Part shown: one piece after another, positions 43,687 through 56,590 of the stretch
How the letters are laid out: the number at the start of each line of letters is the position of its first letter
Position numbering within the stretch: the first letter of the stretch is position 1
Notes under the pieces: model-generated
The model's database searches: none
Told to the model about the DNA's origin: nothing
Seen by the model: only the letters and a program-made list of their open reading frames with translations
From: Actinomycetes bacterium
Lineage (GTDB): Bacteria > Actinomycetota > Actinomycetes > Streptosporangiales > Streptosporangiaceae
DNA length: 64,000 nucleotides
Direction of reading: 5' to 3'
Assembly (NCBI GenBank): GCA_021793235.1
Contig: JAJYTD010000018.1
Coordinates: 1-64,000, forward strand
Position numbers and translations under genes: made by a program

Positions 43687-43998
43687 CTATGTTGGGCCGG
43701 GCGCGACGTCGCCATCGGTCCCGTGACCCGAGTTCTTCGCCGTATCGGCGCATTCGCCCTTGCGCGGTGGAACCGGGTCGAGCCCTCCTGGATGGAATGG
43801 ATGACACCGCGCGATCCTGCGGACCGCCAGCCATACTCCTCTCAGCGCACCGTGCTCTTGGAGCGCCTGCACCGCATACGCACTACAGGAGGGGTAGAAG
43901 CGACAGACCGGCGGGAACAATGGGCTGATGAACCGTTGGTAGCCCCTGATGGGCACGGTCAGCAGCCTCGCCGCCGGGGTAGGTCTATCGTCGCTCAT
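43687..43998 (-). CDS. yidD: Membrane protein insertion efficiency factor YidD
   Basis: This 103-residue protein has the YidD core [21 protein letters not shown] and [13 protein letters not shown]. The ATG shares a base with the rnpA stop (TGATG). It lies between rnpA and yidC, the conserved order. Confidence 0.95.
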   Translation of the reverse strand: MSDDRPTPAARLLTVPIRGYQRFISPLFPPVCRFYPSCSAYAVQALQEHGALRGVWLAVRRIARCHPFHPGGLDPVPPRKGECADTAKNSGHGTDGDVAPGPT

Positions 43999-44429
43999 CA
44001 GTCCGCCCGATCTCCGCGCGCCCGCACAGCGGCCGGTGTGTCCGCCCCCTTGCGGCGGCGTGCCGCGTTCTTCCGGGGACGCATCGCCGAAGCGAGGGCA
44101 CCATCGAGCTGCGCGGCCAGCGTGTCGTATCCCAAGGACGCGGCCAAAGGTCTGGCCCGCACTACCAGTAGGCTACCCGCCGGCAGGCCCCGGACCCGCT
44201 CCCGCATCAGGTGCCGGAGACGGCGCTGCACACGCTTGCGCACCACGGCGTTTCCAACGGCCTTGCTTACGATGAACCCCACCCTTGGCGGGTCGGGATC
44301 CGCCTCGTTCCCTGTGGCAGATGGCGCGACGTAGACGACACCGAGCGCGTCTCTGTTCGCACGCTTTCCCGTGCGCATCACCAGACCGAACTCGGCGCTG
44401 CGCCGCATGCGATTCCGTGGCGACAACAT
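43998..44429 (-). CDS. rnpA: Ribonuclease P protein component
   Basis: This 143-residue basic protein starts at the ATG at 44429 ([10 protein letters not shown]). It contains the RNase P signature ([19 protein letters not shown]). It assists the RNA subunit in maturing tRNA 5' ends. It follows rpmH with a hairpin between and overlaps yidD. Confidence 0.95.
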   Translation of the reverse strand: MLSPRNRMRRSAEFGLVMRTGKRANRDALGVVYVAPSATGNEADPDPPRVGFIVSKAVGNAVVRKRVQRRLRHLMRERVRGLPAGSLLVVRARPLAASLGYDTLAAQLDGALASAMRPRKNAARRRKGADTPAAVRARGDRAD

Positions 44430-44453
44430 CGTCGGTCCCCGAACACAAGAAGA

Positions 44454-44483
44454 GGGCCGGCTGCCGATGAGGGCAGCCGGCCC
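44454..44483 (-). terminator. Hairpin between rpmH and rnpA
   Basis: GGGCCGGCTGCC (44454-44465) pairs with GGCAGCCGGCCC (44472-44483) around a 6-nt loop. It lies between rpmH and rnpA and probably lowers rnpA expression relative to L34. Confidence 0.65.
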
Positions 44484-44505
44484 GGAGGTCAATGAGTCGT
44501 GGCGG

Positions 44506-44649
44506 CTACTCGCTCACGGTCAGCCGCACGCGCCCCTTTTTGCGGCGCGCGGCAACGATCGCGCGTCCAGCACGGGTCCGCATGCGCAGCCGGAAACCGT
44601 GGACCTTCGCGCGACGCCGGTTGTTCGGCTGGTACGTACGCTTGCTCAC
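44506..44649 (-). CDS. rpmH: Ribosomal protein bL34
   Basis: This gene encodes 47 residues from the GTG at 44649: [21 protein letters not shown], then [17 protein letters not shown]. This is a full-length L34. It is divergent from dnaA, as in most bacteria, and leads the leftward rnpA operon. Confidence 0.96.
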   Translation of the reverse strand: MSKRTYQPNNRRRAKVHGFRLRMRTRAGRAIVAARRKKGRVRLTVSE

Positions 44650-45347
44650 TGCTGGGCTCCAGGGGCATGTCAGAAAGTACTACGGCACGACCCCTTCGCC
44701 GTGGGGCCATGGTCTCTCGCGCTCATCGACGTCACGGGAACAATCGGCGGTTCCAGGACCTCGCCTGTTCACACAGACGGATAGCGACTCAAGCACAAAA
44801 ACGATATGGGCTGTCCGGGCACCGGTCAAATCAACCACGCCCCGGCCAGGGAGGCCGCAGCGTTGCTGTCCACAGAAACCCCAGCTTGTGGACAGCATGA
44901 TCTCCACAGGCTGTGTATCTTCCCCACCCACCCCTAAGCTGTGGATAACCTCAGAGGCGGGAATCACTTCCCCAGAGGGTCGCCGATACGCCGAAGTGCT
45001 TCCTCCGCACTCTTCATACACCTGCATGAACTGGGGATTGTGGATAACTCAGCCATCGCTGCGAACATCTGAGAGGCTGTGTACAAACCAGTGCACAACA
45101 TGTGGACGACCTTCCGGAGCTGTGGAAGATCGTCCGCAGCCGAAGCCCCCGTGGTCTCTCGACAGCACGACGTTGTACACACAGAGTCCACAGGAACACC
45201 CCAGGTTGCCCACAGGCTGTCACAGGCGGATCAACTGCGGTCACCGCCTTCGGGCCAACCGGGACAATGGTCATCCGGCCCGGTCGGCCAGATGACCGCT
45301 GCAAGAGCAGGAAACCGTGAGAAGGGGACGAACCATGGCAGGTCACC
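44650..45347. promoter_or_regulatory. rpmH/dnaA divergent region with DnaA boxes
   Basis: No gene is supported in these 698 bp. DnaA-box-like 9-mers are scattered through it: CTGTCCACA (44866), TGTGGACAG (44887), TGTGGATAA (44940 and 45039) and TGTGGACGA (45101). This fits autoregulation of dnaA by its product and the promoters of rpmH and dnaA. Confidence 0.7.
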
Positions 45348-47099
45348 GTGTCTGAGGCACAGGTCAACCTCGCAATGGTGTGGTCCAGCGTGCTGGACAG
45401 CCTCGACAACAGCACGCTCCCTCCCCAGCAACGAGCGTGGCTGCCACAGACGCGACCGCTGGGACTGATCGAGGACACCGCGCTGCTCGCCGCCCCGAAC
45501 GAATTCGCCAAGGAGATCCTCGAAACGCGGCTCCGTCCCGCCATCAGTCAGGCGCTCTCCTCCGCGCTGGGTCGGGAGATCCGCGTGGCCGTCACCGTCG
45601 ACCCCGGTGCTGTGCAGCCCGCACCCCCCAAGGCCACGTCCGCTCCTGCCCCGACCGAGTACCGGCCCGGGCAGCCCGAACCCCCGGAACCGGCCGATGC
45701 GCCGAGATGGTCGGGGCGATCGTGGCAGCAGCCGTCCTTCATGCCCGAGGACGTTCCTGCTCCCCCCGCGGCCACGGAGGCCGTACCTGATGGCCATTTC
45801 GGGCACCCCGAGGCCGCGGCCGGTGACGACCTGCTCGCGCCCCGGCCGGACCAGGATGCCAATGCCCGGTACCAGGGGGGCCAGGAGCAGCAATGGGGCG
45901 CGCCCAACCGCTGGGAGGCCCCATCATGGAAAAGCCCGGACGCCTCCCAGTTCCCCCCCGCTCCCCCGGCCGCCGAAGAGACGCCCGACCAGGTGCCTCC
46001 CCTGCCGAGCCCCAGCGCGCCCGACACCTCCGGCGGCAACCAACCGCACACGTCCACCGAGCCTGCGCGGCTGAACCCGAAGTACACCTTCGAGACCTTC
46101 GTCATCGGAGCGAGCAACCGCTTCGCTCACGCGGCCGCGGTCGCCGTCGCCGAGGCGCCGGCGAAGGCGTACAACCCCCTGTTCATCTACGGCGGGTCCG
46201 GACTGGGCAAGACCCACTTGCTGCATGCCATCGGCCACTACGCCCAGCGCCTCTACGACGGCGCCCGGGTGCGCTATGTCAGCTCCGAGGAGTTCACCAA
46301 CGAGTTCATCAACTCGATCCGCGACGGCAAGGCCGACGGTTTCCGTCGCCGCTACCGGGACATCGACGTCCTCCTCGTCGACGACATCCAGTTCCTGGAG
46401 AACAAGGAGCAGACGCAGGAGGAGTTCTTCCACACGTTCAACACGCTGCACAACTCCAACAAGCAGATCGTGATCTCCAGTGACCGGCCGCCCAAGCAGT
46501 TGGTCACCCTGGAAGACCGGCTGCGCAACCGCTTCGAGTGGGGCCTGATCACCGACGTCCAACCTCCGGAGCTGGAGACCCGGATCGCGATCCTGCGCAA
46601 GAAGGCGGCGCAGGAAGGGCTGGCCGCACCGCCGGAGGTTCTGGAGTTCATCGCCAGCAAGATCTCCACCAACATCCGTGAGCTAGAGGGCGCGCTCATC
46701 CGGGTGACGGCCTTCGCCAGCCTCAACCGGCAATCGGTGGACCTGCATCTGACCGGGATCGTATTGAAGGACCTGATCCCCGACGATGCGGGCCCGGAGA
46801 TCACAGCGTCGGCGATCATGGCGCAGACAGCCTCGTACTTCGGGCTCAGCACCGAGGATCTGTGTGGAACCTCGCGTTCTCGGGTCCTGGTCACCGCACG
46901 GCAGATCGCGATGTATCTGTGCCGGGAACTCACCGACCTGTCATTGCCCAAGATCGGCCAGCAGTTCGGCGGCAGGGACCACACCACGGTGATGCACGCG
47001 GACCGCAAGATCCGATCCCTCATGGCCGAGCGGCGGTCCATCTACAACCAGGTCACCGAACTCACCAATCGGATCAAGCAGCAGTCGCGGAACATCTGA
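45348..47099 (+). CDS. dnaA: Chromosomal replication initiator DnaA
   Basis: This 583-residue initiator starts at GTG 45348. Domain I is residues 1-90. A Pro/Ala/Gln-rich domain II of about 150 residues makes it longer than enteric DnaA, as is usual in actinomycetes. Domain III has Walker A G-G-S-G-L-G-K-T at about 282-289 and Walker [10 protein letters not shown]. Domain IV has the box-reading motif [11 protein letters not shown]. It binds oriC directly downstream and sites upstream of its own gene. Confidence 0.98.
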   Translation: MSEAQVNLAMVWSSVLDSLDNSTLPPQQRAWLPQTRPLGLIEDTALLAAPNEFAKEILETRLRPAISQALSSALGREIRVAVTVDPGAVQPAPPKATSAPAPTEYRPGQPEPPEPADAPRWSGRSWQQPSFMPEDVPAPPAATEAVPDGHFGHPEAAAGDDLLAPRPDQDANARYQGGQEQQWGAPNRWEAPSWKSPDASQFPPAPPAAEETPDQVPPLPSPSAPDTSGGNQPHTSTEPARLNPKYTFETFVIGASNRFAHAAAVAVAEAPAKAYNPLFIYGGSGLGKTHLLHAIGHYAQRLYDGARVRYVSSEEFTNEFINSIRDGKADGFRRRYRDIDVLLVDDIQFLENKEQTQEEFFHTFNTLHNSNKQIVISSDRPPKQLVTLEDRLRNRFEWGLITDVQPPELETRIAILRKKAAQEGLAAPPEVLEFIASKISTNIRELEGALIRVTAFASLNRQSVDLHLTGIVLKDLIPDDAGPEITASAIMAQTASYFGLSTEDLCGTSRSRVLVTARQIAMYLCRELTDLSLPKIGQQFGGRDHTTVMHADRKIRSLMAERRSIYNQVTELTNRIKQQSRNI

Positions 47100-47460
47100 A
47101 TCTTTTTTTGGCGATGCTCAGCGAAGTTATCCCCAGGCACCCCCCTTATTCTGTGGATAACCCGTGGATAACCCTGAGGACAACCCGGCTGTTCCCGTGG
47201 AAAAGTTGGGGACGGCTTGTGGGCGGACGGGCGCCCGTCTCCCACGGCTCGCCACGGCCCTGTGGGTATCCCGTGGATAACCCGTGGACGAGCGGTGGAT
47301 ATCCGGTGGACAGACTGTGGGGACAGATCCGGCGTCCACAGCCCTGTGGTTTTTCCCCAGCCTTTGCCCACAAGCCCGGTGGATAAAAATATCCGGCCCC
47401 ACCTGCGTAAATAGAGGTTATCCACACTGTCCACAGCCCCTACTACTACTACGCCTCTTT
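47100..47460. other. Chromosomal origin of replication oriC
   Basis: The dnaA-dnaN spacer is packed with DnaA boxes. Perfect TGTGGATAA lies at 47152 and TTATCCACA at 47418-47426. Close variants lie at 47127 (TTATCCCCA), 47163, 47272, 47283, 47378 and 47427 (CTGTCCACA). An AT-richer stretch occurs at 47379-47415. The tract CTACTACTACTAC (47440-47452) follows the last box and a short GC run. This is the standard place and make-up of an actinobacterial origin. The remaining 206 bp to dnaN show nothing else. Confidence 0.93.
47440..47452. other. TAC-repeat tract resembling a DnaA-trio element
   Basis: The plus strand reads CTACTACTACTAC, so the opposite strand carries four 3'-GAT-5' units. DnaA-trio elements are such 3'-GAT-5' repeats placed next to a DnaA box, and they guide DnaA onto single strands during opening. 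Here boxes end at 47435 and GCCC precedes the repeats. Function is inferred from the pattern. Confidence 0.6.
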
Positions 47461-47666
47461 TCCTCACTCAGTGGCTTGGTAAATCGGCTCTGGCCCCAAT
47501 CTGTGGACGGGCGACGGCCCGAGTGCCTTCGGGTGTGGTGGGGCAGCGTCGAGGGCTGAATCCGGGTACCGTGTGAACCCGTCCCCGTGATGCATCCGGT
47601 GACACGGCAGCGTGCTGCCGCCCCACCGGTCACAGGGCCCAGGTTTCGAGGAAAGTGAGTCGGATA

Positions 47667-48806
47667 GTGAAGTTCCGGGTTGAACGCGACGTACTGGCCG
47701 ACGCCGTCGCCTGGACCGCCCGCAGCCTGCCGGTGCGTCCGTCGGTTCCCGTCCTTGCGGGAATGCTGCTGGACGCAAGCGAGGACGACGGGCGGCAGCG
47801 GCTGAAGCTGTCCAGCTTCGACTACGAGGTCTCTGCCCAGGTATCGGTGGAGATCGAGATCGAGGAGCCGGGAACCACCTTGGTCTCGGGGCGACTTCTC
47901 GCCGAGATCACCCGCAACCTTCCTCCCCAGACTGTGGAGGTCAGCACCGACGGCGCAAAGGTCGTCGTCTCCTGCGGCAGCGCGAAATTCACGCTCATCA
48001 CGCTGCCTGTGGAGGATTACCCGGCCCTTCCCGAGATGCCTCAGCTCACCGGTGCCGTCGGCAGCGACGCGTTCGCCGCGGCCGTTGGCCAGGTCGCCGT
48101 CGCGGCCGGCCGCGACGACACCCTGCCGATGCTCACCGGCATCCGGGTGGAAATCGAAGGCGACACCGTTACGCTCGCCTCCACTGACCGCTACCGGCTC
48201 GCCGTGCGGGAGCTGGCGTGGAAACCGGAGAACCCCGACCTGTCCGCGGTCGCCCTGGTCCCGGCCAAGACCCTTGCTGACACCGCGAAGTCACTGACCA
48301 ACGGTGCTGAGGTGGCGATCGCCCTGTCCGGTACCGAGAGCGGCGAGGGCATGATCGGCTTCGAGGGCGGCGGTCGGCGCACCACCACCCGGCTCCTCGA
48401 CGGAGAGTTCCCCAAGTACCGCGCCCTGCTGCCCGATTCGTTCAACTCCGTGGCCGAAGTGCAGAAGGCGGAGTTCATCGAGGCGGTGAAGCGTGTATCG
48501 CTGGTCGCCGAACGCAACACCCCCCTGCGTCTGGCCTTCAGCGAGGGCCAACTGGTATTGGAGGCGGGGACCGGCGACGAAGCGCAAGCCGTCGAGGTCC
48601 TGGACGCCACGCTGGAGGGCGACGAAATCCAGATCGCGTTCAACTCCGCCTTCCTGATCGACGGCCTCAACGCGATCGACTCCGACATCGCCCGGTTGCA
48701 GTTCACGACTTCCACGAAGCCCGCGATCATCACAGGCAAACCCGCTGAGGAGGAGGCCTCCTCCGACTACCGGTACCTGATCATGCCGGTCCGGCTCTCC
48801 AGTTGA
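47667..48806 (+). CDS. dnaN: DNA polymerase III beta sliding clamp
   Basis: This 379-residue clamp starts at GTG 47667 (M-K-F-R-V-E-R-D-V-L-A), matching relatives. An in-frame GTG at 47655 is an alternative but sits too close to the GAGGAAA site. Three clamp domains are seen, with T-L-P-V-E-D-Y-P-A-L-P, L-A-S-T-D-R-Y-R-L-A-V-R-E and the C-terminal Y-R-Y-L-I-M-P-V-R. It tethers the polymerase to DNA. Confidence 0.97.
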   Translation: MKFRVERDVLADAVAWTARSLPVRPSVPVLAGMLLDASEDDGRQRLKLSSFDYEVSAQVSVEIEIEEPGTTLVSGRLLAEITRNLPPQTVEVSTDGAKVVVSCGSAKFTLITLPVEDYPALPEMPQLTGAVGSDAFAAAVGQVAVAAGRDDTLPMLTGIRVEIEGDTVTLASTDRYRLAVRELAWKPENPDLSAVALVPAKTLADTAKSLTNGAEVAIALSGTESGEGMIGFEGGGRRTTTRLLDGEFPKYRALLPDSFNSVAEVQKAEFIEAVKRVSLVAERNTPLRLAFSEGQLVLEAGTGDEAQAVEVLDATLEGDEIQIAFNSAFLIDGLNAIDSDIARLQFTTSTKPAIITGKPAEEEASSDYRYLIMPVRLSS

Positions 48807-48859
48807 CCGACGATCGGCCCGTCCACGTATCCACAGGCGGCAGAGGGGGATGTCACGCC

Positions 48860-49765
48860 ATGCAACTCGGTATGGTCGGTTTGGGCAAGATGGGCGGCAA
48901 CATGGCCCAGCGGCTTCGCGACAAAGGGCATGACGTCGTCGGTTTCGACTTCGATCCCGCGGTACGCGATGTCGACAGCCTTTCCGGACTCGTCGAGCGG
49001 CTGAGCGCACCCCGCGTCATCTGGCTGATGGTGCCCGCCGGCGAGCCCACCGCCGCGACCATCACGGAGCTGGCCGGGCTCCTGGAGCCGGGTGACCTCA
49101 TCATCGAAGGCGGCAACTCCCACTACGTGGACGACCGCCACCGTGCCGAGCAGCTCGGGCAGCGCGGTATCGGCTACGTTGACGCCGGGGTCAGCGGTGG
49201 CGTGTGGGGGCGCCAGAACGGCTACGGAATCATGGTCGGGGGTACGGCGGAGAACGTCGCCCGCGCTGAGTCCATCTTCGAAGCGCTCACCCCGGACGGC
49301 GGCGGAGGATACGTGCACGCCGGCGGCGTGGGCGCCGGGCATTTCGTGAAGATGGTGCACAACGGTATCGAGTACGGCATGATGCAGGCGTTCGCCGAAG
49401 GCTATGAGCTGATGGCCGCATCCGACGTGGTCGATGATGTTCCGGGAACCTTCGCCAGCTGGCGCGAGGGCACGGTCGTCCGCTCCTGGCTCCTGGACCT
49501 GCTTGTCCGCGCACTGGAGGAGGATCCCGACCTCGACAGGATCCGCGGGTACGCACAGGACTCCGGTGAGGGCCGGTGGACCGTCCAGGCCGCCGTCGAC
49601 CACGCGGTCCCAGCCCCGGTCATCACCTCAGCACTGTTCGCCCGATTCGCCTCACGGCAGGAGGACAGTCCTGCCATGAAGGTGATCGCGGCGCTGCGCA
49701 ACCAGTTCGGCGGACATGCCGTCACCGAGGCTGCCGACGGCTCCGTGCAGGATTCGCAGAGCTGA
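48860..49765 (+). CDS. gnd: 6-phosphogluconate dehydrogenase (decarboxylating)
   Basis: This 302-residue enzyme of the short Gnd type starts at ATG 48860 ([15 protein letters not shown]). The catalytic region has [10 protein letters not shown] and [13 protein letters not shown]. It makes ribulose-5-phosphate and reduced cofactor in the pentose phosphate pathway. Its place between dnaN and recF is conserved in actinobacteria. A frame extension to 48803 lacks homology. Confidence 0.96.
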   Translation: MQLGMVGLGKMGGNMAQRLRDKGHDVVGFDFDPAVRDVDSLSGLVERLSAPRVIWLMVPAGEPTAATITELAGLLEPGDLIIEGGNSHYVDDRHRAEQLGQRGIGYVDAGVSGGVWGRQNGYGIMVGGTAENVARAESIFEALTPDGGGGYVHAGGVGAGHFVKMVHNGIEYGMMQAFAEGYELMAASDVVDDVPGTFASWREGTVVRSWLLDLLVRALEEDPDLDRIRGYAQDSGEGRWTVQAAVDHAVPAPVITSALFARFASRQEDSPAMKVIAALRNQFGGHAVTEAADGSVQDSQS

Positions 49766-49787
49766 GGACGGCTCTGAAGAGTCGGTG

Positions 49788-49801
49788 GTTTCACGTGAAA
49801 C
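49788..49801. promoter_or_regulatory. parS site between gnd and recF
   Basis: Exact GTTTCACGTGAAAC within a 24-bp palindrome (49783-49806), 23 bp past the gnd stop and 30 bp before recF. Confidence 0.95.
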
Positions 49802-49830
49802 CACCGGCCGGTGACAATAGGGAAGGTCAG

Positions 49831-50961
49831 ATGTACGTATCGCACCTGCAACTGGCCGACTACCGGTCCTATGAGTCGGTGAACCTGGAGCTGGAGCCCG
49901 GGATCAGTACGTTCGTCGGCCCCAACGGCCAAGGAAAGACCAATCTCGTTGAGGCCATCGGATACGTCGCTTCCCTGGGCAGCCACCGGGTAGCGACCGA
50001 CACCCCCCTGGTGCGCAAAGGTGCCGAGCGCGCGGTCGTGCGGGCGGCGATCACAAAGGACGGCCAGCGGGCCGTCATCGAACTGGAGATCAATCCGGGA
50101 AAGGCCAACCGTGCCCGCCTCAACCGCGCACCGGTCACCCGGCCGCGCGAGGTTCTCGGCTTCCTGCGCACCGTGCTGTTCGCTCCCGAGGACCTCGCGC
50201 TGGTCAAGGGAGATCCCGGGGAACGCCGCAGGTTCCTCGACGAACTCCTCGTCGCCCGCGCGCCCCGGTTCTCCGGTGTCCGTTCCGACTACGACCGCGT
50301 ACTGAAGCAGCGCAACGCCCTGCTGAAGTCGGCCTCGGCTCAGTTCTTCAAACGCCGTGAACCGGACCTGGCCACCCTTGATGTCTGGAACGACCACCTC
50401 GCCACCGCGGGAGCCGAACTCCTGTCAGCCCGGTTGGAATTGGTGGCCGAACTGCAGCCGCTGGCCGCCAAGTCCTACAGCGAGCTCACCACGTCGGGTG
50501 GTCCGCCGGTGCTGCAGTACCGAAGCTCTGCCGCGCCTGATGAGTCCGACCTCCCGGCTGACCGTGCGCGGCTTGCCGACCTTCTGCGCGAAGCGCTGGC
50601 CGAAGTCCGCGCGCAGGAGCTGCAGCGCGGGGTGAGCCTGGTGGGGCCGCACCGCGATGATCTCGTGCTGAGCTTGGACGATCTTCCCGCGAAGGGGTAC
50701 GCCAGTCAGGGCGAGTCATGGTCATGCGCTCTGGCGCTGCGGCTCGCCGGATTCGAACTGCTGCGGTCCGACGGTGACGATCCGGTACTGATCCTCGACG
50801 ATGTCTTCGCCGAGCTCGACGCCGAGCGCCGCCGCCGGCTGGCCGAGCACGTTCGGCACGCCGAGCAGGTCCTGGTCAGTGCGGCGGTGGCTGAGGACAT
50901 CCCCGGTGAGCTGCGGGGGGCCCGGTTCCGTGTCCAGGAAGGGGCGGTCGAGCGTGAATGA
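49831..50961 (+). CDS. recF: DNA repair ATPase RecF
   Basis: This 376-residue SMC-like ATPase starts at ATG 49831 ([14 protein letters not shown]). Walker A is G-P-N-G-Q-G-K-T at about 30-37. The ABC signature region is [15 protein letters not shown], and Walker B is [11 protein letters not shown]. It loads RecA at gaps with RecO and RecR. Confidence 0.97.
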   Translation: MYVSHLQLADYRSYESVNLELEPGISTFVGPNGQGKTNLVEAIGYVASLGSHRVATDTPLVRKGAERAVVRAAITKDGQRAVIELEINPGKANRARLNRAPVTRPREVLGFLRTVLFAPEDLALVKGDPGERRRFLDELLVARAPRFSGVRSDYDRVLKQRNALLKSASAQFFKRREPDLATLDVWNDHLATAGAELLSARLELVAELQPLAAKSYSELTTSGGPPVLQYRSSAAPDESDLPADRARLADLLREALAEVRAQELQRGVSLVGPHRDDLVLSLDDLPAKGYASQGESWSCALALRLAGFELLRSDGDDPVLILDDVFAELDAERRRRLAEHVRHAEQVLVSAAVAEDIPGELRGARFRVQEGAVERE

Positions 50962-51442
50962 CAACGGCCGTCCGCAGGATGGGGGCGAGCAGGCCGGACA
51001 AAGCGGCGTGGAACTGGCGCGCCAGGCGCTCGCCCAGGCGAGGGCTGCGGCCAAGGAGAGAGGTGCCGTTCCGCAGGGGCACACCCGGCGGGTGCGTCGC
51101 GGCCCGGTCCGCTCGCGAAACGAGCCGCAGTTGTTCGGCGACGCCGTCCGTGCGTGGCTGGTGGAGCACGGTTGGCAGGAACAGGTCGCCATCGGCGGTG
51201 TCTTCGGGCGCTGGTCCGAGATCGTCGGTGAGTTCAACGCCCAGCACCTGAAGCCCGTCTCCTACGAAGGCGGTGAACTGGTGATCGCTGCCGATTCGGC
51301 GACCATGGCGGCACACGCTCGCGCCATGTTGCGCGACCTTGTCCGGCGGATCAATGAGGAATTGGGGCACGGCACCGTGCACAGCATCAAGATCCAGGGG
51401 CCGGGGCGCAGGCGTGGACTCGGGCCGCTACGGGCCGGTTGA
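50954..51442 (+). CDS. DciA-like DUF721 protein
   Basis: This 162-residue protein starts at GTG 50954, overlapping the recF end by 8 bp. The first 60 residues are a basic, flexible arm ([13 protein letters not shown]). The DUF721 domain follows with [24 protein letters not shown] and T-M-A-A-H-A-R. DUF721/DciA proteins load or assist the replicative helicase in bacteria without DnaC. Its location beside recF and gyrB is conserved. Confidence 0.9.
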   Translation: MNDNGRPQDGGEQAGQSGVELARQALAQARAAAKERGAVPQGHTRRVRRGPVRSRNEPQLFGDAVRAWLVEHGWQEQVAIGGVFGRWSEIVGEFNAQHLKPVSYEGGELVIAADSATMAAHARAMLRDLVRRINEELGHGTVHSIKIQGPGRRRGLGPLRAG

Positions 51443-53771
<2,329 letters not shown>

Positions 53772-53826
53772 GTCCGTGCACTCCCCGACGGCACCGAATG
53801 ACCCACCAGAAAAGGATCGACATCCA

Positions 53827-56397
53827 GTGACGGATGCGAACACCCCAGACACCACCGAGGAAACCGACCCCCGCCGCCAGCGGGTAGAACCCATCGACAT
53901 CCAGGTCGAGATGCAGCGCAGCTATCTCGACTACGCGATGTCGGTCATCGTCGGCCGCGCTCTGCCCGATGTCCGCGACGGCCTCAAGCCCGTGCACCAG
54001 CGGGTGCTGTACGCCATGTACGACGGCGGGTACCGGCCCGACCGCGGCTACTTCAAATGCGCCCGTGTCGTCGGCGACGTCATGGGGAACTACCACCCGC
54101 ACGGCGACAGCGCGATCTACGACACCCTCGTACGGCTCGCCCAACGGTGGTCCATGCGGATGCCGCTGGTCGACGGCAACGGCAACTTCGGCTCGCCCGG
54201 AAACGATCCCGCAGCGGCCATGCGCTACACCGAGTGCAAACTCGCCCCGCTGGCCATGGAGATGCTCCGGGACATCGACAAGGAGACCGTCGACTTCCGG
54301 CCCAACTACGACGGGCGCTCCCAGGAACCTGTGGTGCTGCCGGCGCGGTTCCCCAACCTGCTGGTGAACGGGTCCGCCGGTATCGCGGTCGGTATGGCGA
54401 CCAACATTCCGCCGCACAACCTGCGCGAGGTCGCCGACGGCGTCAACTGGTACCTCGCCAACCCCGACGTCTCGGATGACGAACTGCTCGATGCGCTGAT
54501 CGAACGGATCAAAGGCCCGGACTTCCCCACCAGCGGGCTCATCGTCGGTCGGCGCGGCATCGAGGAGGCTTACCGCACGGGCCGCGGCTCCATCACGATG
54601 CGCGCCGTTGTCGAGGTCGAAGAGGACTCACGCGGCCGCCAGACCCTCGTCGTCACCGAACTCCCCTACCAGGTCAACCCGGACAACCTCGCACTCAAGA
54701 TCGCCGAACTGGTCAAGGACGGCAAGGTCACCGGCATCGCCGACGTGAAGGACGAGAGCAGCGGCCGCACCGGCCAGCGGCTCGTCATCGTCCTCAAGCG
54801 CGACGCCGTGGCCAAAGTCGTGCTGAACAACCTGTACAAGCACACCCAGCTCCAGGAGACGTTCGGCGCCAACATGCTGGCCCTGGTCGACGGCGTGCCC
54901 CGCACCCTCCGACTCGACCAGTTCATCCGGCACTGGGTCGACCACCAGATCGATGTCATCATTCGGCGTACGCGTTACCTGCTGCGCAAGGCCGAGGAAC
55001 GCGCCCACATCCTGCGCGCGCTGCTCAAGGCCATCGACCGGATCGACGAGGTCATCGCGCTGATCCGGGCCAGCGCATCGGCGGACGACGCCAAGACCGG
55101 CCTCATGGGGCTGCTGGAGATCGACGATGTCCAGGCCCGCGCCATCCTGGACATGCAGCTCCGCAAGCTCGCCGCCCTGGAGCGCCAGGCTCTCACCGAC
55201 GAGTTCGATGAGCTGATGGCCCAGATCCGGGACTACAACGACATCCTCACTTCTCCCCAGCGCCAGCGTGCCATCGTCCGCGACGAGCTCACCGAGATCG
55301 TCGAGAAGTACGGCGACGACCGCCGCACGCACATCATCCCGTTCGAGGGTGATATGCGCATGGAGGACTTCATCGCCGAAGAGGACGTCGTCGTCACGAT
55401 CACCCGTGGCGGCTACGCCAAACGCACCCGGTTGGACAACTACCGGGCGCAGAAGCGCGGCGGCAAGGGGGTACGCGGCGCCCAGCTCAAGCAGGACGAC
55501 ATCGTCCAGCACTTCTTCGTGAGCACCACCCACAACTGGATCCTGTTCTTCACGAACAAGGGGCGGGTGTACCGCACGAAGGCCTACGAACTGCCTGAAG
55601 CCGCGCGCGACGCCCGCGGACAGCACGTGGCCAACCTGCTGGAGTTCCAACCGGACGAAGAGATCGCGCAAGTCATGGCGCTGCGCGGGTACGACGACGC
55701 GCCGTACCTGGTGTTGGCCACACGCGAAGGCCTGGTGAAGAAGTCGCGGCTGGAGGACTTCGACTCCTCCCGTTCGGCCGGCATCATCGCGATCAACCTG
55801 CGCGAAGACGACGAGCTGATCGCCGCCCGCCTGGTCTTTCCCACCGACGACCTGCTGTTGATCAGTAGCGACGCACAGGCCATCCGGTTCCCGGCCTCCG
55901 ATGAATCGCTGCGTCCCATGGGGCGCGCCACCAGTGGTGTCATCGGTATGCGGTTCCTGGAGGGCGACTACCTGCTGAGCATGGACGTCATCCGCGAGTC
56001 CGACGGGCCCGCGGACGTGCTCGTGGCCACCGAAGGCGGCTACGCCAAACGCACCCCCGCCGACCAGTATCCGGTGCAGAACCGGGGAGGCAAGGGCGTT
56101 TTGACGGCGAAGGTCGTGGAGGCCCGCGGCAAACTCGTCGGCGCCCTCATGGTCTCCCCCGAAGAGGACGAAGTCTTCGCGATCACATCTACCGGCGGGG
56201 TGATCCGTACCCGGAGTTCGGAGATCAAGCAGTCGGGGCGGGCGACGATGGGGGTCCGGCTGATGAACCTCACTAACGGCAACCACGTGGTCGCGATCGC
56301 CCGCAACGCCGAAGCCGATGACGATGACGAGGACGGCGCGATCATCGCCGAGGAGGACGGCACCGCGGCGGACGGCGCGGAGGGTTCCGAGCCCTAG
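53827..56397 (+). CDS. gyrA: DNA gyrase subunit A
   Basis: This 856-residue subunit starts at GTG 53827. The breakage-reunion domain has the catalytic Tyr in A-A-M-R-Y-T-E-C. The quinolone region is [12 protein letters not shown], with Ser and Asp at the two main resistance positions, the susceptible form. The C-terminal pinwheel carries the GyrA-box-like Q-K-R-G-G-K-G-V and four further blades. An acidic tail (D-D-D-D-E-D-G) ends it. It lies 55 bp after gyrB. Confidence 0.98.
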   Translation: MTDANTPDTTEETDPRRQRVEPIDIQVEMQRSYLDYAMSVIVGRALPDVRDGLKPVHQRVLYAMYDGGYRPDRGYFKCARVVGDVMGNYHPHGDSAIYDTLVRLAQRWSMRMPLVDGNGNFGSPGNDPAAAMRYTECKLAPLAMEMLRDIDKETVDFRPNYDGRSQEPVVLPARFPNLLVNGSAGIAVGMATNIPPHNLREVADGVNWYLANPDVSDDELLDALIERIKGPDFPTSGLIVGRRGIEEAYRTGRGSITMRAVVEVEEDSRGRQTLVVTELPYQVNPDNLALKIAELVKDGKVTGIADVKDESSGRTGQRLVIVLKRDAVAKVVLNNLYKHTQLQETFGANMLALVDGVPRTLRLDQFIRHWVDHQIDVIIRRTRYLLRKAEERAHILRALLKAIDRIDEVIALIRASASADDAKTGLMGLLEIDDVQARAILDMQLRKLAALERQALTDEFDELMAQIRDYNDILTSPQRQRAIVRDELTEIVEKYGDDRRTHIIPFEGDMRMEDFIAEEDVVVTITRGGYAKRTRLDNYRAQKRGGKGVRGAQLKQDDIVQHFFVSTTHNWILFFTNKGRVYRTKAYELPEAARDARGQHVANLLEFQPDEEIAQVMALRGYDDAPYLVLATREGLVKKSRLEDFDSSRSAGIIAINLREDDELIAARLVFPTDDLLLISSDAQAIRFPASDESLRPMGRATSGVIGMRFLEGDYLLSMDVIRESDGPADVLVATEGGYAKRTPADQYPVQNRGGKGVLTAKVVEARGKLVGALMVSPEEDEVFAITSTGGVIRTRSSEIKQSGRATMGVRLMNLTNGNHVVAIARNAEADDDDEDGAIIAEEDGTAADGAEGSEP

Positions 56398-56424
56398 ACT
56401 CCTCGGTAAGCCATGACAAAGGTT

Positions 56425-56452
56425 GCGGAGGGCATAGAATCGCCCTCCGCAC
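56425..56452 (+). terminator. Hairpin after gyrA
   Basis: TGCGGAGGGC (56425-56434) pairs with GCCCTCCGCA (56443-56452) around an 8-nt loop, 28 bp past the gyrA stop. It precedes the DUF3566 gene by about 140 bp and may reduce read-through. Confidence 0.7.
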
Positions 56453-56590
56453 GCCCCATCGGCCGGTTCTCGGGACCCCCATCGGAGCCCGCCTGGTACA
56501 CAGCCCGGCATGTGCCCTCAGCGTCCACGGGGAGCGGTCGCCTATCCCCACAATCCGGTTCACCCATCACATGGAAAGTCCAGCGGTAAC

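Noticed and set aside
47440-47452. TAC repeats as a random microsatellite
   Set aside because: Possible, but the position right after DnaA boxes and a GC run makes the DnaA-trio reading more likely, so it is kept as a finding.
47042-47467. Minus-strand frames across oriC
   Set aside because: They run through the DnaA-box array and translate repeats of the boxes; no coding signal.
54628-56511. Minus-strand open frame of 627 codons opposite gyrA
   Set aside because: Antisense shadow of gyrA; no ribosome binding site and no recognisable domain.
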